This document shows, piece by piece, positions 10,612 to 20,957 of a stretch of DNA of 64,000 bases. The DNA is taken from NCBI RefSeq assembly GCF_020594515.1, contig NZ_JAJCTH010000003.1:248001-312000 (forward strand), written 5' to 3'. The translations under genes and the position numbers were made by a program. The notes beneath the pieces are model-generated. The model had not been told where the DNA came from. It saw nothing but the letters and a program-made list of their open reading frames with translations, and searched no databases. The stretch is from Rhodoferax sp. U2-2l. GTDB lineage: Bacteria; Pseudomonadota; Gammaproteobacteria; Burkholderiales; Burkholderiaceae_C. Position 1 is the stretch's first letter. Every line of letters starts with the position of its first letter.

Positions 10612-12603
10612 ATGCGTCAATCGTTACAACGTGGAAATGCTGTCTTGAAGAACAGAGTCAGTTATTTTGTCGCCTTGTTGGCAGTGTTAACTGGAGCCGC
10701 GTCAACCGGTCACGCCTTCACGCTGGGTGATCTGCGAGGTAGTGCGGTGATTGGTCGCTCGCTGGATGTGACCGTGCCGGTCGTGCCTGGCGCCGGTGAA
10801 GACGTGCTGGCGACCTGCCTGTCGGCCGAGGTGCTGTTTGCCGAGTCGCAGCAGCTGAGCCCGTTGATCACGGTGAGCCAGACCAGCACCGGGTCTGCGC
10901 CCGCCATGGTGCGCATCCGGTCTGCCGCTGCGGTGACTGAGCCGGTGGTGACCGTGGTGCTGCGGTCCATCTGCGGCAGCCCCATGTCTCGCCAATACGT
11001 CTTGCTGTCGGACTTTCCGGCGCCAGATTTGCCCAAGGCGTCAGCCCCGTCGGCCGTCGATTTGATGCCATTGGCGTCCAGTGCGTCCAGCATGCCACCG
11101 CAAAGCGCAGCTGGCGCCGGGGCATCGGTCGCGCAGGCCCAGGCGGCGCCCACCTCGGCGCCGAACCGGGTTCAGGCGGACGCAGCGCTGGCCAGGCCGG
11201 TGGCACCCCAGCAAGCTGCGCCCGTTAAAAAGCGACCCAAGCCCGCAGCGGCCCCGGTCAAGCCGAGGCCAGCGCCGGAGCAGACCAAACCTGTGTTGAA
11301 GCTGGACCAGTCCCTGGTGTTGCCCGTCCAGGGTGACTTACCGATGCCAGTGGCGGCACCTGCTTCTGCGCCGGCATCGGTGCCTGCCTCGGCCCCCAGT
11401 GAAGAGGCGGTGCAGCAGGCCCTGCGCATGGAGGCTTTGCAGAACGATATCAAGGTCCTCAAAGAGCTGGCTTTAAAAAACGAAGCCAGTCTGACGGAAT
11501 TTCAGACCAAATTGCGCCAGGCCGAAGCCGAGCGTGTTCCGCTGACCTGGTTTTACCTGCTGTCAGGCTTGTTGGCGCTTTGCCTGGCCACCTTGGCCTG
11601 GGTGCTGCGCAAGCAGCAGGCCGCCAAAAAGAACGACGAGGCCTGGTGGCAGCAGGGCCAAGACGGCACGACGCAAACGGTTGCCAACGCGCCACCGTCC
11701 GCTTTCCCGGCGCCCGCGGCGACGGTGCTGCCGACGCTGGCAACCGTGGAGGTGGACCGGCCACATGCCGTGACCGCCGAGTCTGATGTGGACCTGGACA
11801 TTGACCTGGCCAGTCTGCCGCCCGCCGATGCGCCGCCGTCCGTGACGCCGCCGATGGCGCTGCCGCCAGCGGATGGGTTTGCCATGACCCACAACATCAA
11901 CGCCGAGAGCGTGTCAGACATCCGCCAGCAGGCCGAGTTTTTTGTCTCACTGGGGCAGACCGATCGGGCCTTGAATGTGTTGCGCAAGCAGATTTTGGAA
12001 AGCCAGGACCCGAACCCGCTGGTGTATCTGGACTTGCTGACGCAGTACCACGCCCAAGGGTTGAAGTCTGATTTCCGCGAATTGCGGGCGGCGTTCAACC
12101 GGTTTTTCAACGGTGTGGTGCCCGATTTTCCTGCGTTCAACCTGGAAGGCCGTGACCTGCTGAGCTACCCCGAGCCGCTGGCTGTGCTGGCGCGGTTCTG
12201 GCCCAACATCGAAGCCATCGCGTTCCTGGAGGCCTGCATTTTCCGCAACGACGCAGCGCCCATGCAGATGTCATTCGATCTGCCCGCCTTCCGTGATTTG
12301 CTGATGCTGCATGCCGTGGCCGAAAAGGTGACGTCTGACTCGCCCTGGAAGATGACGAACTATTCGGGTCTGGGCGGTCAGAGCACCGGCCCGGCCGAGT
12401 TGGCGGGTATGGCCATGGTGATGGACATGCGTGGCCGGGCGGCAGAAGAGGATGCCAAGCCGGTGTCGGTGGCCGAAACGCTCTCGCCGGGTCTGGATCT
12501 GGATCTGGCGTTTCCATCCGCGGAAGACACCAGCAGCGCGTCCAAGCCAAAGGCCCCGTCGGCTGACGGGCGCGGCGACTTGCCTTTCCCCGACTTGCGC
12601 TGA
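10612..12603 (+). CDS. FimV-like inner-membrane/peptidoglycan-associated protein
   Basis: The 663-residue protein begins with a signal-like segment (YFVALLAVLTGAASTGHAF) and then the short FimV N-terminal domain (FTLGDLRGSAVIGRSLDVTVPV). A Pro/Ala-rich stretch, a short coiled coil (residues about 265-300) and one membrane span (WFYLLSGLLALCLATLAWVL, about 306-325) follow. The cytoplasmic C-terminal half has TPR-like helices (IRQQAEFFVSLGQTDRALNVLRKQI). FimV proteins organise polar type IV pilus machinery. The start is uncertain: ATG at 10612 leaves 11 odd residues before a possible TTG start at 10645. No pilus genes are adjacent. Confidence 0.7.
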   Translation: MRQSLQRGNAVLKNRVSYFVALLAVLTGAASTGHAFTLGDLRGSAVIGRSLDVTVPVVPGAGEDVLATCLSAEVLFAESQQLSPLITVSQTSTGSAPAMVRIRSAAAVTEPVVTVVLRSICGSPMSRQYVLLSDFPAPDLPKASAPSAVDLMPLASSASSMPPQSAAGAGASVAQAQAAPTSAPNRVQADAALARPVAPQQAAPVKKRPKPAAAPVKPRPAPEQTKPVLKLDQSLVLPVQGDLPMPVAAPASAPASVPASAPSEEAVQQALRMEALQNDIKVLKELALKNEASLTEFQTKLRQAEAERVPLTWFYLLSGLLALCLATLAWVLRKQQAAKKNDEAWWQQGQDGTTQTVANAPPSAFPAPAATVLPTLATVEVDRPHAVTAESDVDLDIDLASLPPADAPPSVTPPMALPPADGFAMTHNINAESVSDIRQQAEFFVSLGQTDRALNVLRKQILESQDPNPLVYLDLLTQYHAQGLKSDFRELRAAFNRFFNGVVPDFPAFNLEGRDLLSYPEPLAVLARFWPNIEAIAFLEACIFRNDAAPMQMSFDLPAFRDLLMLHAVAEKVTSDSPWKMTNYSGLGGQSTGPAELAGMAMVMDMRGRAAEEDAKPVSVAETLSPGLDLDLAFPSAEDTSSASKPKAPSADGRGDLPFPDLR

Positions 12604-12642
12604 CCCTTGCGGCCGGGCGGCGCCGGGAGGGGCGTCAACCGC

Positions 12643-12867
12643 TCAGCGCTTGCCGGGCCCAAATTGCCGCCACAGCCGCAGCGCCAGCAGGAGCATCGGC
12701 GCCAGATGCAGGCACAAGTCAAACACGTCCAGTGGGCGCACCAGCGCACCCTGGCTGAGCAGGCGCAGTTTGTCGATCAGATGCGGCTCAGGGGCGATCG
12801 GGGCAACCGCCATCCACACCGCCAGCGCCACCACCACCCACAGCGGGGCTTTGTCCAGCCAGCTCAT
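12643..12867 (-). CDS. Small membrane protein of the type often annotated 'RND transporter'
   Basis: This 74-residue protein, MSWLDKAPLWVVVALAVWM onwards, has two hydrophobic segments separated by a conserved-looking loop (PEPHLIDKLRLLSQGALVRPLDVFDLCLHLAP). Short proteins of this design are widespread in betaproteobacteria and carry a doubtful RND label; the true function is unknown. Its ATG overlaps the stop of the upstream cysteine-rich gene (ATGA), and both sit directly behind glcB, so the three probably form one transcript. Confidence 0.65.
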   Translation of the reverse strand: MSWLDKAPLWVVVALAVWMAVAPIAPEPHLIDKLRLLSQGALVRPLDVFDLCLHLAPMLLLALRLWRQFGPGKR

Positions 12868-13106
12868 GCCGGGTTGGCTGCCACACACGCCGCGCAAACG
12901 CAGGCGGTGTGGCGTGCGGCCGCCGGAATGCGGTCCAGCAGAGAGGGGCTGAAACTGGCGGTGGTGCACCAGCACGGCGGCTGCTTGACGCCGGTGACGC
13001 GTTCAGCCTCCATCGCGCAGGCGTTGGGCTGGCCGCAAATCGGGCACAGACCCGGCTGGGGTGCTGGCGGTGGCGCTTGGTGGGGCATGGCGGTGGGCCG
13101 ATCCAT
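12864..13106 (-). CDS. Cysteine-rich CWC family protein
   Basis: This 80-residue protein has the CWC signature: CPICGQPNAC at residues 21-30, then PPCWCTTASF, and later Cys residues in HTACVCAACVA. The pattern suggests a small zinc- or iron-binding knuckle; function is unknown in the family. It starts 8 bp after glcB stops and overlaps the next gene by four bases. An internal ATG at 13088 is an alternative start. Confidence 0.7.
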   Translation of the reverse strand: MDRPTAMPHQAPPPAPQPGLCPICGQPNACAMEAERVTGVKQPPCWCTTASFSPSLLDRIPAAARHTACVCAACVAANPA

Positions 13107-13114
13107 GTGCCAGG

Positions 13115-15367
13115 TCAGCCCGCTGCCTTCACCTTCAAGCGCCAGCCGTGCAGCAGCGGCTCGGTGTAACCACTGGGTTGGGTCAGGCCTTTGAACACCA
13201 GGTCACACGCGGCCTGGTAGGCCATCGAGGTGTCAAAGTGGCCCGCCATCGGTTGGTAGAGCGGATCGCCCGCGTTTTGCGCGTCCACCACGGCGGCCAT
13301 GCGCTCAAAGGTTTCCTTGACCTGGGCCGCGGTCACCACGCCGTGGTGCAACCAGTTGGCCATGTGCTGGCTACTGATGCGCAGCGTGGCGCGGTCTTCC
13401 ATCAGGCCGATGTTGTGGATGTCGGGCACCTTGGAGCAGCCCACGCCCTGGTCCACCCAGCGCACCACATAACCCAGGATGCCCTGGGCGTTGTTGTCGA
13501 GTTCCTGCTGTTTCTCGGCCTCACTCCAGGTGGGGGCGGGCGCGACCGGGATGTGCAACAGACCGGTCAGCAGCGCGTCGTGTTCACTCTGGGCATCACG
13601 TTTGGCGTGGGTTTTTTCAATGTCTTTTTGCACGTCGCTGACCAGCACCTGGTGGTAGTGCAGGGCGTGCAGCGTGGCACCGGTGGGGCTGGGCACCCAG
13701 GCGGTGTTGGCACCGGCCTTGGGGTGGGCAATTTTTTGCTCGAGCATGGCTTTCATCAGGTCGGGCATGGCCCACATGCCCTTGCCGATTTGGGCCTTGC
13801 CGCGCAGACCACATTGCAAACCCACCAGCACGTTGTTGCGCTCGTAGGCGTGGATCCAGGTGCTGGCTTTCATGTCAGCCTTGCGAACCATCGGGCCGGC
13901 CAACATGGCGCTGTGCATCTCGTCGCCGGTGCGGTCCAGGAAGCCGGTGTTGATGAACGCGACGCGGCTGGCGGCAGCGGCAATGCAGGCTTTCAGGTTG
14001 ACGCTGGTGCGGCGCTCTTCGTCCATGATGCCGAGTTTGACGGTGCTCTCCGGCAGGCCCAGCAGCTTCTCGACGCGGCCAAACAGTTCATTGGCAAACG
14101 CCACTTCCGCCGGGCCGTGCATCTTGGGTTTGACGATGTAGACCGAGCCCTTGCGCGAGTTGCGAATCGCGTCTTTTTTGGTCTTGGCCAGGTCGTGCAT
14201 GGCAATCGTGGTGGTGACCACCGCGTCCATGATGCCTTCGGGAATCTCACGCACTTCACCGGCCTTGTCGGTGTAGAGGATGGCCGGGTTGGTCATCAGG
14301 TGGCCGACGTTGCGCACAAACATCAGGCTGCGGCCATGCAGGCGCACCGGCTTTTTGCCATCGGGCGCGGTGTAGAGGCGGTCGGGGTTGAGGCCGCGGG
14401 TGATGGTCTTGTCGCCTTTGGCCACTTCTTCGGTGAGTGTGCCTTGGAGGATGCCGAGCCAGTTGCTGTAGGCCAGCACCTTGTCGTCGGCGTCCACCGC
14501 GGCGACCGAGTCTTCCAGGTCCAGGATGGTGGAGAGGGCCGCCTCGACCACCAAGTCAGACACGCCCGCCGGGTCGCTGGCGCCGATGGCCGTGGCGCGG
14601 TTGATGATCAGGTCCAGATGCAGGCCGTGGTGGACAAACAACACGCTGGAAGGTGTCTTGGCCTCGCCTTGGTAGCCCACCAACTGGTCGTTGTCTTCCA
14701 GGCTGGTGTTGCTGCCGTCGGCCAGTTTCACCGCCAGCTTGCCGCCCTTGATGCTGTAGGCCACCGAGTCGATGTGTGAGCCTTTCTTCAGGGGCACGCA
14801 GCGGTCCAGCACATAACGTGCGTATTCGATCACCTTGGCGCCGCGTTTGGGGTTGTAGCCGCCCTTTTTGCCGACCTTTTGACAGCCCTTGGCCTCGTCA
14901 ATCACATCGGTGCCGTACAAGGCGTCATACAGGCTGCCCCAGCGTGCATTGGCGGCGTTGAGCGCGTAGCGGGCGTTCAGGATCGGCACCACCAGTTGCG
15001 GACCGGCTTGTTTGGCCAGCTCGGCGTCCACCTTGCTGGTGCTGATGCGAACTTTGTCGGGCACCGGCACCAGGTAACCGATTTTTTCCAGGAACGCGCG
15101 GTAGTGCGCCATGTCGTTCGGTTGGCCGTGATCACCCGCGGCGATGGGGCCGGGGTTGGCCGTGTGCCAGGCATCGAGCTCGCTTTGCAAGCGGTCCCGC
15201 TCGGCCAGCAGGGCGATGTTTTTTGGTGCCAGATCGGCCACGATGGCATCGAACCCCTTCCAGAATTTGGCAGGTGTCACGCCGGTGCCGGGCAGCACTT
15301 GGGTGTCGATGAACTGGCACAGGTTGCTGGCCACTTGCAGGCGATGTCGGGTGATGCGTTCGGTCAT
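13115..15367 (-). CDS. glcB: Malate synthase G
   Basis: Malate synthase G condenses glyoxylate with acetyl-CoA to malate, in glyoxylate/glycolate use. The start [21 protein letters not shown] is the typical family N-terminus; upstream in-frame codons give unrelated sequence, so the longer reading from 15502 is rejected. Landmarks are [19 protein letters not shown], the catalytic core [16 protein letters not shown] with its acidic residues, [19 protein letters not shown], and [16 protein letters not shown]. At 750 residues it is slightly longer than the usual 720-730. Isocitrate lyase and glycolate oxidase are not in the window. Confidence 0.95.
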   Translation of the reverse strand: MTERITRHRLQVASNLCQFIDTQVLPGTGVTPAKFWKGFDAIVADLAPKNIALLAERDRLQSELDAWHTANPGPIAAGDHGQPNDMAHYRAFLEKIGYLVPVPDKVRISTSKVDAELAKQAGPQLVVPILNARYALNAANARWGSLYDALYGTDVIDEAKGCQKVGKKGGYNPKRGAKVIEYARYVLDRCVPLKKGSHIDSVAYSIKGGKLAVKLADGSNTSLEDNDQLVGYQGEAKTPSSVLFVHHGLHLDLIINRATAIGASDPAGVSDLVVEAALSTILDLEDSVAAVDADDKVLAYSNWLGILQGTLTEEVAKGDKTITRGLNPDRLYTAPDGKKPVRLHGRSLMFVRNVGHLMTNPAILYTDKAGEVREIPEGIMDAVVTTTIAMHDLAKTKKDAIRNSRKGSVYIVKPKMHGPAEVAFANELFGRVEKLLGLPESTVKLGIMDEERRTSVNLKACIAAAASRVAFINTGFLDRTGDEMHSAMLAGPMVRKADMKASTWIHAYERNNVLVGLQCGLRGKAQIGKGMWAMPDLMKAMLEQKIAHPKAGANTAWVPSPTGATLHALHYHQVLVSDVQKDIEKTHAKRDAQSEHDALLTGLLHIPVAPAPTWSEAEKQQELDNNAQGILGYVVRWVDQGVGCSKVPDIHNIGLMEDRATLRISSQHMANWLHHGVVTAAQVKETFERMAAVVDAQNAGDPLYQPMAGHFDTSMAYQAACDLVFKGLTQPSGYTEPLLHGWRLKVKAAG

Positions 15368-15591
15368 GATGGTGCGGTTGGAGTTGAAAAATTCTGGCGG
15401 CTGGGTGGCAAGCCTGCCCCGGTGGTGGTCACCTGTTGAGCACCATTTTAGGGAACATTGCCGGTTGGATTGCGTGGATGCATCATCGCGCAGCTGTGAC
15501 AAAAATGGAGGTAATCCACCCAGCGCGACCGGACTGGGAAATAATCCTGTCAGCCCAGCCTGCCACCCTGCCTGTCACACCCAGCATCCCC

Positions 15592-16809
15592 ATGACCCAC
15601 GCCACCGAACCAGCTGTCCCCGTATCCGCCTTGCCGTTGCACGGTTTGCGGGTGGTGGAGTTCACCCACATGGTGATGGGCCCGACCTGCGGCATGGTGC
15701 TGGCCGACATGGGCGCCGAGGTGATCAAGGTCGAGCCCCTGGAGGGGGACCGCACCCGCCACCTGCTGGGCGCCGGAGCGGGGTTTTTCCCGATGTTCAA
15801 CCGCAACAAGAAAAGCATCGCGATCAACCTGCACCAGCCCGAAGGCGCCGCCGTGGCACGCCAGCTGGCCCAGAGTGCAGATGTGGTGCTGGAGAACTTC
15901 AAGCCCGACACCATGGTCAAGTACGGGCTGGACTATGTGGCCTTGTCCCAAGTCAACCCGAAGATCATCTATGTCAGCCACAAGGGGTTTCTGCCCGGCC
16001 CGTACGAGCACCGCACCGCGCTGGATGAAGTGGTGCAGATGATGGGTGGCCTGGCCTACATGACCGGGCGCCCGGGTGACCCGCTGCGCGCGGGCAGCAG
16101 CGTCAACGACATCATGGGCGGTTTGTTTGGTGCCATCGGCGCTTTGGGTGCGCTGATCCAGCGCGGCATCACCGGGCGCGGCCAGGAGGTGCAAAGCGCA
16201 CTGTTCGAGAACAACGTGTTTCTGGTCGGCCAGCACATGCTGCAGTACGCCATCACCGGCCAAGCCGCGGCCCCCATGCCCGCGCGCATTTCGCCCTGGG
16301 GCGTGTATGACGTGTTTACCGTGAAAGACGGCGAGCAGATTTTTCTGTCTGCGGTCAGTGATGCCCAGTGGGCCACGTTTTGTGCGGTATTCGACCTGGC
16401 GGACCTCAAAGCCGATGTGCGTTACGCCAGCAACAACGACCGGGTGCGTGAGCGCCCCACACTGTTGCCGCTGCTGCGTGAGCGGCTGGCGCACTACAGC
16501 GCCACCCAGATCGCGCAGGTGATGGAAGCCAACCAGCTGCCCTACGCGCCGATCCGCAAGCCCGAGGAACTGTTTGACGACGAACACCTGCTGGCCACTG
16601 GCGGCCTGGCCGACATCACCTTGCCCGACGGCGAGCGGGCTGGCCAAACCACCCAGGCCGCGCTGTTTCCTTTCACGCTGGGTGGTCACCGGCTCGGCGT
16701 GCGCTTGAGCCCGCCCACCTTGGGTGCACACACCGATGAACTGTTGGCCGCGCTGGGCCTGGGGCCTGACCAGGTGCAGGCCTTGCGCGCCGCCCGGGCG
16801 GTGGCTTAG
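15592..16809 (+). CDS. CaiB/BaiF family CoA-transferase
   Basis: This 405-residue class III CoA-transferase moves CoA between carboxylic acids. Its N-terminal signature is LHGLRVVEFTHMVMGPTCGMVLADMGAEVIKVEP, followed by FNRNKKSIAINLHQPEG and VVLENFKPDTMVKYGLDY, where the Asp after the Lys-Pro is the expected catalytic residue. The start at the ATG giving MTHATEP is preferred over a long upstream extension that does not look like the family. It is divergent from glcB with about 224 bp between. The substrate is unknown; a LysR regulator follows closely. Confidence 0.88.
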   Translation: MTHATEPAVPVSALPLHGLRVVEFTHMVMGPTCGMVLADMGAEVIKVEPLEGDRTRHLLGAGAGFFPMFNRNKKSIAINLHQPEGAAVARQLAQSADVVLENFKPDTMVKYGLDYVALSQVNPKIIYVSHKGFLPGPYEHRTALDEVVQMMGGLAYMTGRPGDPLRAGSSVNDIMGGLFGAIGALGALIQRGITGRGQEVQSALFENNVFLVGQHMLQYAITGQAAAPMPARISPWGVYDVFTVKDGEQIFLSAVSDAQWATFCAVFDLADLKADVRYASNNDRVRERPTLLPLLRERLAHYSATQIAQVMEANQLPYAPIRKPEELFDDEHLLATGGLADITLPDGERAGQTTQAALFPFTLGGHRLGVRLSPPTLGAHTDELLAALGLGPDQVQALRAARAVA

Positions 16810-16839
16810 TCGCTTGGCGATGTGCCGGACCCGGTTCGC

Positions 16840-17775
16840 ATGAGCAAGCTCAAACAGCTGGAAACCTTTGTCAATGTGGCTGCGCGCGGTGGCCTGACCG
16901 CGGCGGCCAAAGCCGAAGGTGTGGCGCCCGCCATCATCGGGCGCCGGCTGGATGCGCTGGAAGAGCGCCTGGGCGTCAAGCTGCTGTTGCGCACCACCCG
17001 GCGCGTCTCCCTCACGCAGGAAGGCAGCGCGTTTCTGGAGGACTGCCAGCGCCTGCTGACCGGGCTGGCCAGTGCCGAGGCCCGTGTGTCTGCGGGCGGG
17101 ATCAAACCCACCGGCCACCTGGCGCTGACGGCGCCGGCCGGTTTCGGGCGTCGTCATGTGGCGCCGCTGGTGCCGCGTTTTCGCGAACTGTACCCGGAGG
17201 TCAGCATTGCGCTGAACCTGAGTGACCGCGTGGTGGACCTGAGCGCCGAGGGGTTTGACTGCGCGGTGCGGGTCGGTGACATGCCCGACTCCAGCCTGGT
17301 CAGTGTGCGCCTGGCCGACAACCGGCGCCTGTGTGTGGCCGCCCCGGCTTACCTGAAACGCCATGGCATACCGCAGCACCCCAGCGATCTGGCGCGGTTT
17401 GACTGCCTGACGCTGTCCAGCGACGCCGCGCAAACGCGGGGCTGGGCGTTTTCGCTGCCGCAGGGCGCGGGGGTGGAGGTGGTGCACCTCAAACCCGGTG
17501 GCCCGATGAGTTGTTCCGATGGCGAAGTGTTGTTTGACTGGTGCCTGGCGGGTTACGGCATTGCCTGGCGCAGCACCTGGGAGGTGCAGGCCGAGGTGGC
17601 TGCCGGGTTATTGGTGCCGGTGCTGGAAGCTTTTGCCGCGCCGCCCAACGGGGTGTACGCCGTGTTTCCCCAGCGCAAACATCTGCCGCTGCGGGTGCGG
17701 CTGTGGGTGGATTACCTCAAGCAGCAATTTGCCCACCTGCCGTTTGCCCATTCGACGACCGAGAAAGCCGCCTGA
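16840..17775 (+). CDS. LysR family transcriptional regulator
   Basis: This 311-residue protein has the LysR winged helix-turn-helix (KQLETFVNVAARGGLTAAAKAEGVAPAIIGRRLDALEERLGVKLLLRTTRRVSLTQEG) and a periplasmic-binding-like effector domain. Its residue pattern resembles the CrgA-type subgroup. A GTG at 16822 would add six residues. It starts 30 bp after the CoA-transferase gene, on the same strand, so it may be cotranscribed with and regulate that gene; most LysR genes are divergent from their targets, so this is only an inference. Confidence 0.88.
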   Translation: MSKLKQLETFVNVAARGGLTAAAKAEGVAPAIIGRRLDALEERLGVKLLLRTTRRVSLTQEGSAFLEDCQRLLTGLASAEARVSAGGIKPTGHLALTAPAGFGRRHVAPLVPRFRELYPEVSIALNLSDRVVDLSAEGFDCAVRVGDMPDSSLVSVRLADNRRLCVAAPAYLKRHGIPQHPSDLARFDCLTLSSDAAQTRGWAFSLPQGAGVEVVHLKPGGPMSCSDGEVLFDWCLAGYGIAWRSTWEVQAEVAAGLLVPVLEAFAAPPNGVYAVFPQRKHLPLRVRLWVDYLKQQFAHLPFAHSTTEKAA

Positions 17776-17833
17776 AACCGGCCACCCTGGCCCAGCCGTC
17801 AGGCGGCGTCACCCGCCCCTCTAAAATCGCCCG

Positions 17834-19531
17834 ATGCTTACTGTCAAAACCGATCTGTTGGAAACCCTGCGCCTGGCGCTGGAAGATTTGTCACCGGGTG
17901 CTGGCGCCCGCGCCGCCTTCGAGTCGCCCAAAGTGGCGGCCCATGGCGACCTAGCCACCACCGCCGCCATGCAACTGGCCAAACCCCTCAAGCTCAACCC
18001 GCGCCAGGTGGCTGAAAAGCTCTGTGCCGCACTGCAAGCCACCGTGCCGTACCAGACCTGGGTCGATGCGCTGGACATTGCCGGGCCCGGCTTCATCAAC
18101 ATCAAACTCAAACCCGCCGCCAAACAACAAGTGGTGCGCGAGGTGCTGGCGCAAACGTCCTGTTACGGCAAGCAGGCGGGCAACGGGCAACGCATGCTGG
18201 TGGAGTTTGTCTCAGCCAACCCCACCGGCCCGTTACACGTCGGGCATGGCCGCCAGGCAGCGCTGGGCGATGCCATCTGCAACCTGTTTGCCACCCAAGG
18301 CTGGGACGTGTACCGCGAGTTTTATTACAACGACGCGGGTGTGCAGATTGGCACCTTGGCCACCAGCACCCAGTTGCGTGTGCAGGGCTTCAAGCCGGGC
18401 GACGATTGCTGGCCGGTTGACCCCGACAACCCGGTCAGCAAAAACTTCTACAACGGCGACTACATCGCCGACATTGCGGCGGATTTTCTGGCCCAAAAAA
18501 CCGTCAAGTCCGATGACCGTGAATTCACCGCCTCGGGGGATGCCAATGACCTGGACGGCATGCGCCAGTTTGCCGTGGCCTACCTGCGCCATGAGCAGGA
18601 CCTGGACCTCCAGGCCTTCGCCGTCAAGTTCGACAACTATTACCTGGAGAGCAGCCTGTACACCAGCGGCAAGGTGGATGCGGCGGTCAAACGGCTGATT
18701 GATGCGGGCAAAACCTATGAGCAGGACGGCGCCCTGTGGCTCAAGTCCACCGACTACGGTGACGACAAAGACCGCGTGATGCGCAAAAAGGATGGCAGCT
18801 ACACCTACTTTGTGCCCGACGTGGCCTACCACATCACCAAGTGGGAGCGCGGCTTCAGCAAAGTGATCAACATCCAAGGCACCGACCACCACGGCACCAT
18901 CGCCCGCGTGCGCGCCGGGCTGCAGGCCGCCAATGTGGGCATTCCGCAAGGCTTCCCGGACTACGTGCTGCACACCATGGTGCGCGTGGTCAAGGGCGGC
19001 GAAGAGGTCAAGATCAGCAAACGCGCGGGTAGCTACGTGACGCTGCGCGACCTGATCGAGTGGACCAGCAAGGACGCGGTGCGTTTCTTTCTGCTCAGCC
19101 GCAAGCCCGACACCGAATACACCTTCGATGTCGATCTGGCGGTGCAAAAGAACAACGACAACCCGGTCTACTACGTGCAGTACGCCCATGCGCGCATCTG
19201 CTCGGTGCTGGCCGCCTGGGGTGGTGACGCGGCCAGCCTGGCCAGCGTTGACCTGAGCGCGCTGGACAGCCCGCAAGCCCAGGCGCTGATGCTGCTGCTG
19301 GCCAAATACCCGGCGATGCTGACCATGGCCGCTGAGGGTTTTGCGCCGCACGATGTGACGTTTTACCTGCGCGAACTCGCGGCCTGCTACCACAGCTATT
19401 ACGATGCCGAGCGCATTTTGGTCGATGATGAAGCGGTCAAACTGGCACGCTTGGCGCTGGTGGCGGCCACGGCACAGGTGTTGTCCAACGGCCTGGCGGT
19501 GCTCGGTGTCAGCGCGCCGCAAAAAATGTAA
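17834..19531 (+). CDS. argS: Arginyl-tRNA synthetase
   Basis: This 565-residue class I synthetase charges tRNA-Arg. It shows the N-terminal Add-1 domain ([29 protein letters not shown]), the HIGH-type motif [19 protein letters not shown] near residue 130, YNDAGVQIG, the segment [13 protein letters not shown], and the KMSKS equivalent [12 protein letters not shown] near residue 395. The C-terminal anticodon-binding domain follows. The argS-SPOR-dsbA order is common in Burkholderiales. Confidence 0.97.
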   Translation: MLTVKTDLLETLRLALEDLSPGAGARAAFESPKVAAHGDLATTAAMQLAKPLKLNPRQVAEKLCAALQATVPYQTWVDALDIAGPGFINIKLKPAAKQQVVREVLAQTSCYGKQAGNGQRMLVEFVSANPTGPLHVGHGRQAALGDAICNLFATQGWDVYREFYYNDAGVQIGTLATSTQLRVQGFKPGDDCWPVDPDNPVSKNFYNGDYIADIAADFLAQKTVKSDDREFTASGDANDLDGMRQFAVAYLRHEQDLDLQAFAVKFDNYYLESSLYTSGKVDAAVKRLIDAGKTYEQDGALWLKSTDYGDDKDRVMRKKDGSYTYFVPDVAYHITKWERGFSKVINIQGTDHHGTIARVRAGLQAANVGIPQGFPDYVLHTMVRVVKGGEEVKISKRAGSYVTLRDLIEWTSKDAVRFFLLSRKPDTEYTFDVDLAVQKNNDNPVYYVQYAHARICSVLAAWGGDAASLASVDLSALDSPQAQALMLLLAKYPAMLTMAAEGFAPHDVTFYLRELAACYHSYYDAERILVDDEAVKLARLALVAATAQVLSNGLAVLGVSAPQKM

Positions 19532-19564
19532 GCAACGGACACAGACCGGTATCAAAGGCAAAAC

Positions 19565-20191
19565 ATGAAACAACAACGGGGTGGCACTTTTCTGGGATTT
19601 GTGCTGGGGCTGGTGGTGGGCTTGGGTGTGGCGCTGGCGGTGGCGGTGTACGTGACCAAGGTGCCGGTGCCCTTTCTGGACAAGGGTACGAACCGCCCCG
19701 CCGATCAGGACGCGGTGGAGCAGCAGAAAAACAAGGATTGGGATCCGAATGCCCCCTTGTATGGCAAGAACCCGGCGCGCCCGGCCTCCGTCGAACAGGT
19801 GGAGACTCTGCCGCCCAAGGCCGCGGCCTCGGCAGCCGATGCCGCCGTGCCGGAGGTCAAACCCGCCGTCACCGCCGACCCGCTGGGGGATCTGGTCAAA
19901 GCCAAGCTGGCGGGTGCCAAGGCCGCCGCATCGGAAGCAGTCAGCCCGGCGGAGGCTTTTATCTATTTTGTTCAGGTGGGCGCCTACCGCAGCCCGGAAG
20001 ACGCCGAGAGCCAGCGCGCCAAGCTCTCGCTGGCGGGCATCGAGACCAAAATGACCGAGCGTGAGCAGGCCGGTCGCACGGTCTACCGCGTGCGCATGGG
20101 GCCGTTTGAGACGCGTGAAGACGCCGAAAAAGCCAAGGCCCGGCTCGAAGCCGCCGGTCAGGAAGCGGCCATGGTGCGTGTGGCGCGTTGA
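19565..20191 (+). CDS. SPOR domain protein (FtsN-like)
   Basis: This 208-residue protein has a short cytoplasmic start, one membrane span (FLGFVLGLVVGLGVALAVAVYV, about residues 9-30), a Pro/Ala-rich periplasmic linker, and a C-terminal SPOR domain (FYFVQVGAYRSPEDAESQRAKLSLAGIETKM to the end) that binds denuded peptidoglycan at division sites. This architecture fits a divisome component such as FtsN, but key FtsN motifs cannot be confirmed by eye. It lies 33 bp after argS and 9 bp before dsbA. Confidence 0.85.
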   Translation: MKQQRGGTFLGFVLGLVVGLGVALAVAVYVTKVPVPFLDKGTNRPADQDAVEQQKNKDWDPNAPLYGKNPARPASVEQVETLPPKAAASAADAAVPEVKPAVTADPLGDLVKAKLAGAKAAASEAVSPAEAFIYFVQVGAYRSPEDAESQRAKLSLAGIETKMTEREQAGRTVYRVRMGPFETREDAEKAKARLEAAGQEAAMVRVAR

Positions 20192-20200
20192 CAATCCCAC

Positions 20201-20854
20201 ATGTCTGTGAATCGTCGTGATTTTTGTGCGGCAGCCACCTCACTGGCCACAGCCGGTCTGTTGCCTTCAAGCGTGCTGGCGCAAGCCCGGGTGCCGCAGG
20301 CGGGTGCGGATTTCATCCCGTTGGGCCACTTGGCGCCGGTGGATGCCGCCGCTGGCAAGATCGAGGTGCTGGCGTTTTTTTGGTACGGTTGCCCGCATTG
20401 CCATGCGTTTGAGCCCGTGCTGGGCGCGTGGGCTGGGCAATTGCCGTCAGACGTGGCGTTCAGACGGGTTCCGGTGGCCTTCCAGAGCAGTTATTTGCTG
20501 CACCAGCGCCTTTTTTATGCCCTGGATGGCATGGGTTTGCTGGCCCAACTGCATGACAAAGTGTTTGCGGCCATTCATGTGGCGCGCCAGAATCTGCTCA
20601 GCGAGCGCGCCATCACCGAGTGGGTTGCCGGGCAGGGCGTTGACACAACCCGGTTTGCCAGCCACTTCAATTCTTTTGGCACAAGCACCAAAGCGCGTCG
20701 GGCCAACCAGTTGATGGCGGCCTATCAGGTGGATGGCGTGCCTGCGCTGGGTGTGGCCGGGCGGTTTTACACCGACGCAGCCATGACCAGAGCCATGGAC
20801 CGGGTGCTGCAAGTGGCCAATTTTCTGGTGGCGGAGGTGCGCGCGGGGCGCTGA
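20201..20854 (+). CDS. dsbA: Thiol:disulfide interchange protein DsbA
   Basis: DsbA introduces disulfides into periplasmic proteins. The 217-residue precursor has an export signal with a twin-arginine-like start (SVNRRDFCAAATSLATAG) and a cut expected near SVLAQA. The thioredoxin-fold active site is FFWYGCPHCHAFEP, with CPHC as in E. coli DsbA, and the cis-proline region is GVPALGVAGRFYT. It follows the SPOR gene by 9 bp. Whether it uses Sec/SRP or Tat export cannot be decided from sequence alone. Confidence 0.92.
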   Translation: MSVNRRDFCAAATSLATAGLLPSSVLAQARVPQAGADFIPLGHLAPVDAAAGKIEVLAFFWYGCPHCHAFEPVLGAWAGQLPSDVAFRRVPVAFQSSYLLHQRLFYALDGMGLLAQLHDKVFAAIHVARQNLLSERAITEWVAGQGVDTTRFASHFNSFGTSTKARRANQLMAAYQVDGVPALGVAGRFYTDAAMTRAMDRVLQVANFLVAEVRAGR

Positions 20855-20957
20855 GTGCCGGATAGCGGCGTGGCGCGTCATGCGGGCTTGGGCCGTACCG
20901 CGCAGCGCTTTGGGCCGCTACAATGCAAGGCATAAATCATGCAAGATTCGTGCCTTT

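Noticed and set aside
13061-14779. A 572-codon open frame on the plus strand opposite glcB
   Set aside because: It is rich in His, Gly, Val and Gln with no domain, is the mirror of the well-supported glcB frame in high-GC DNA, and has no start context.
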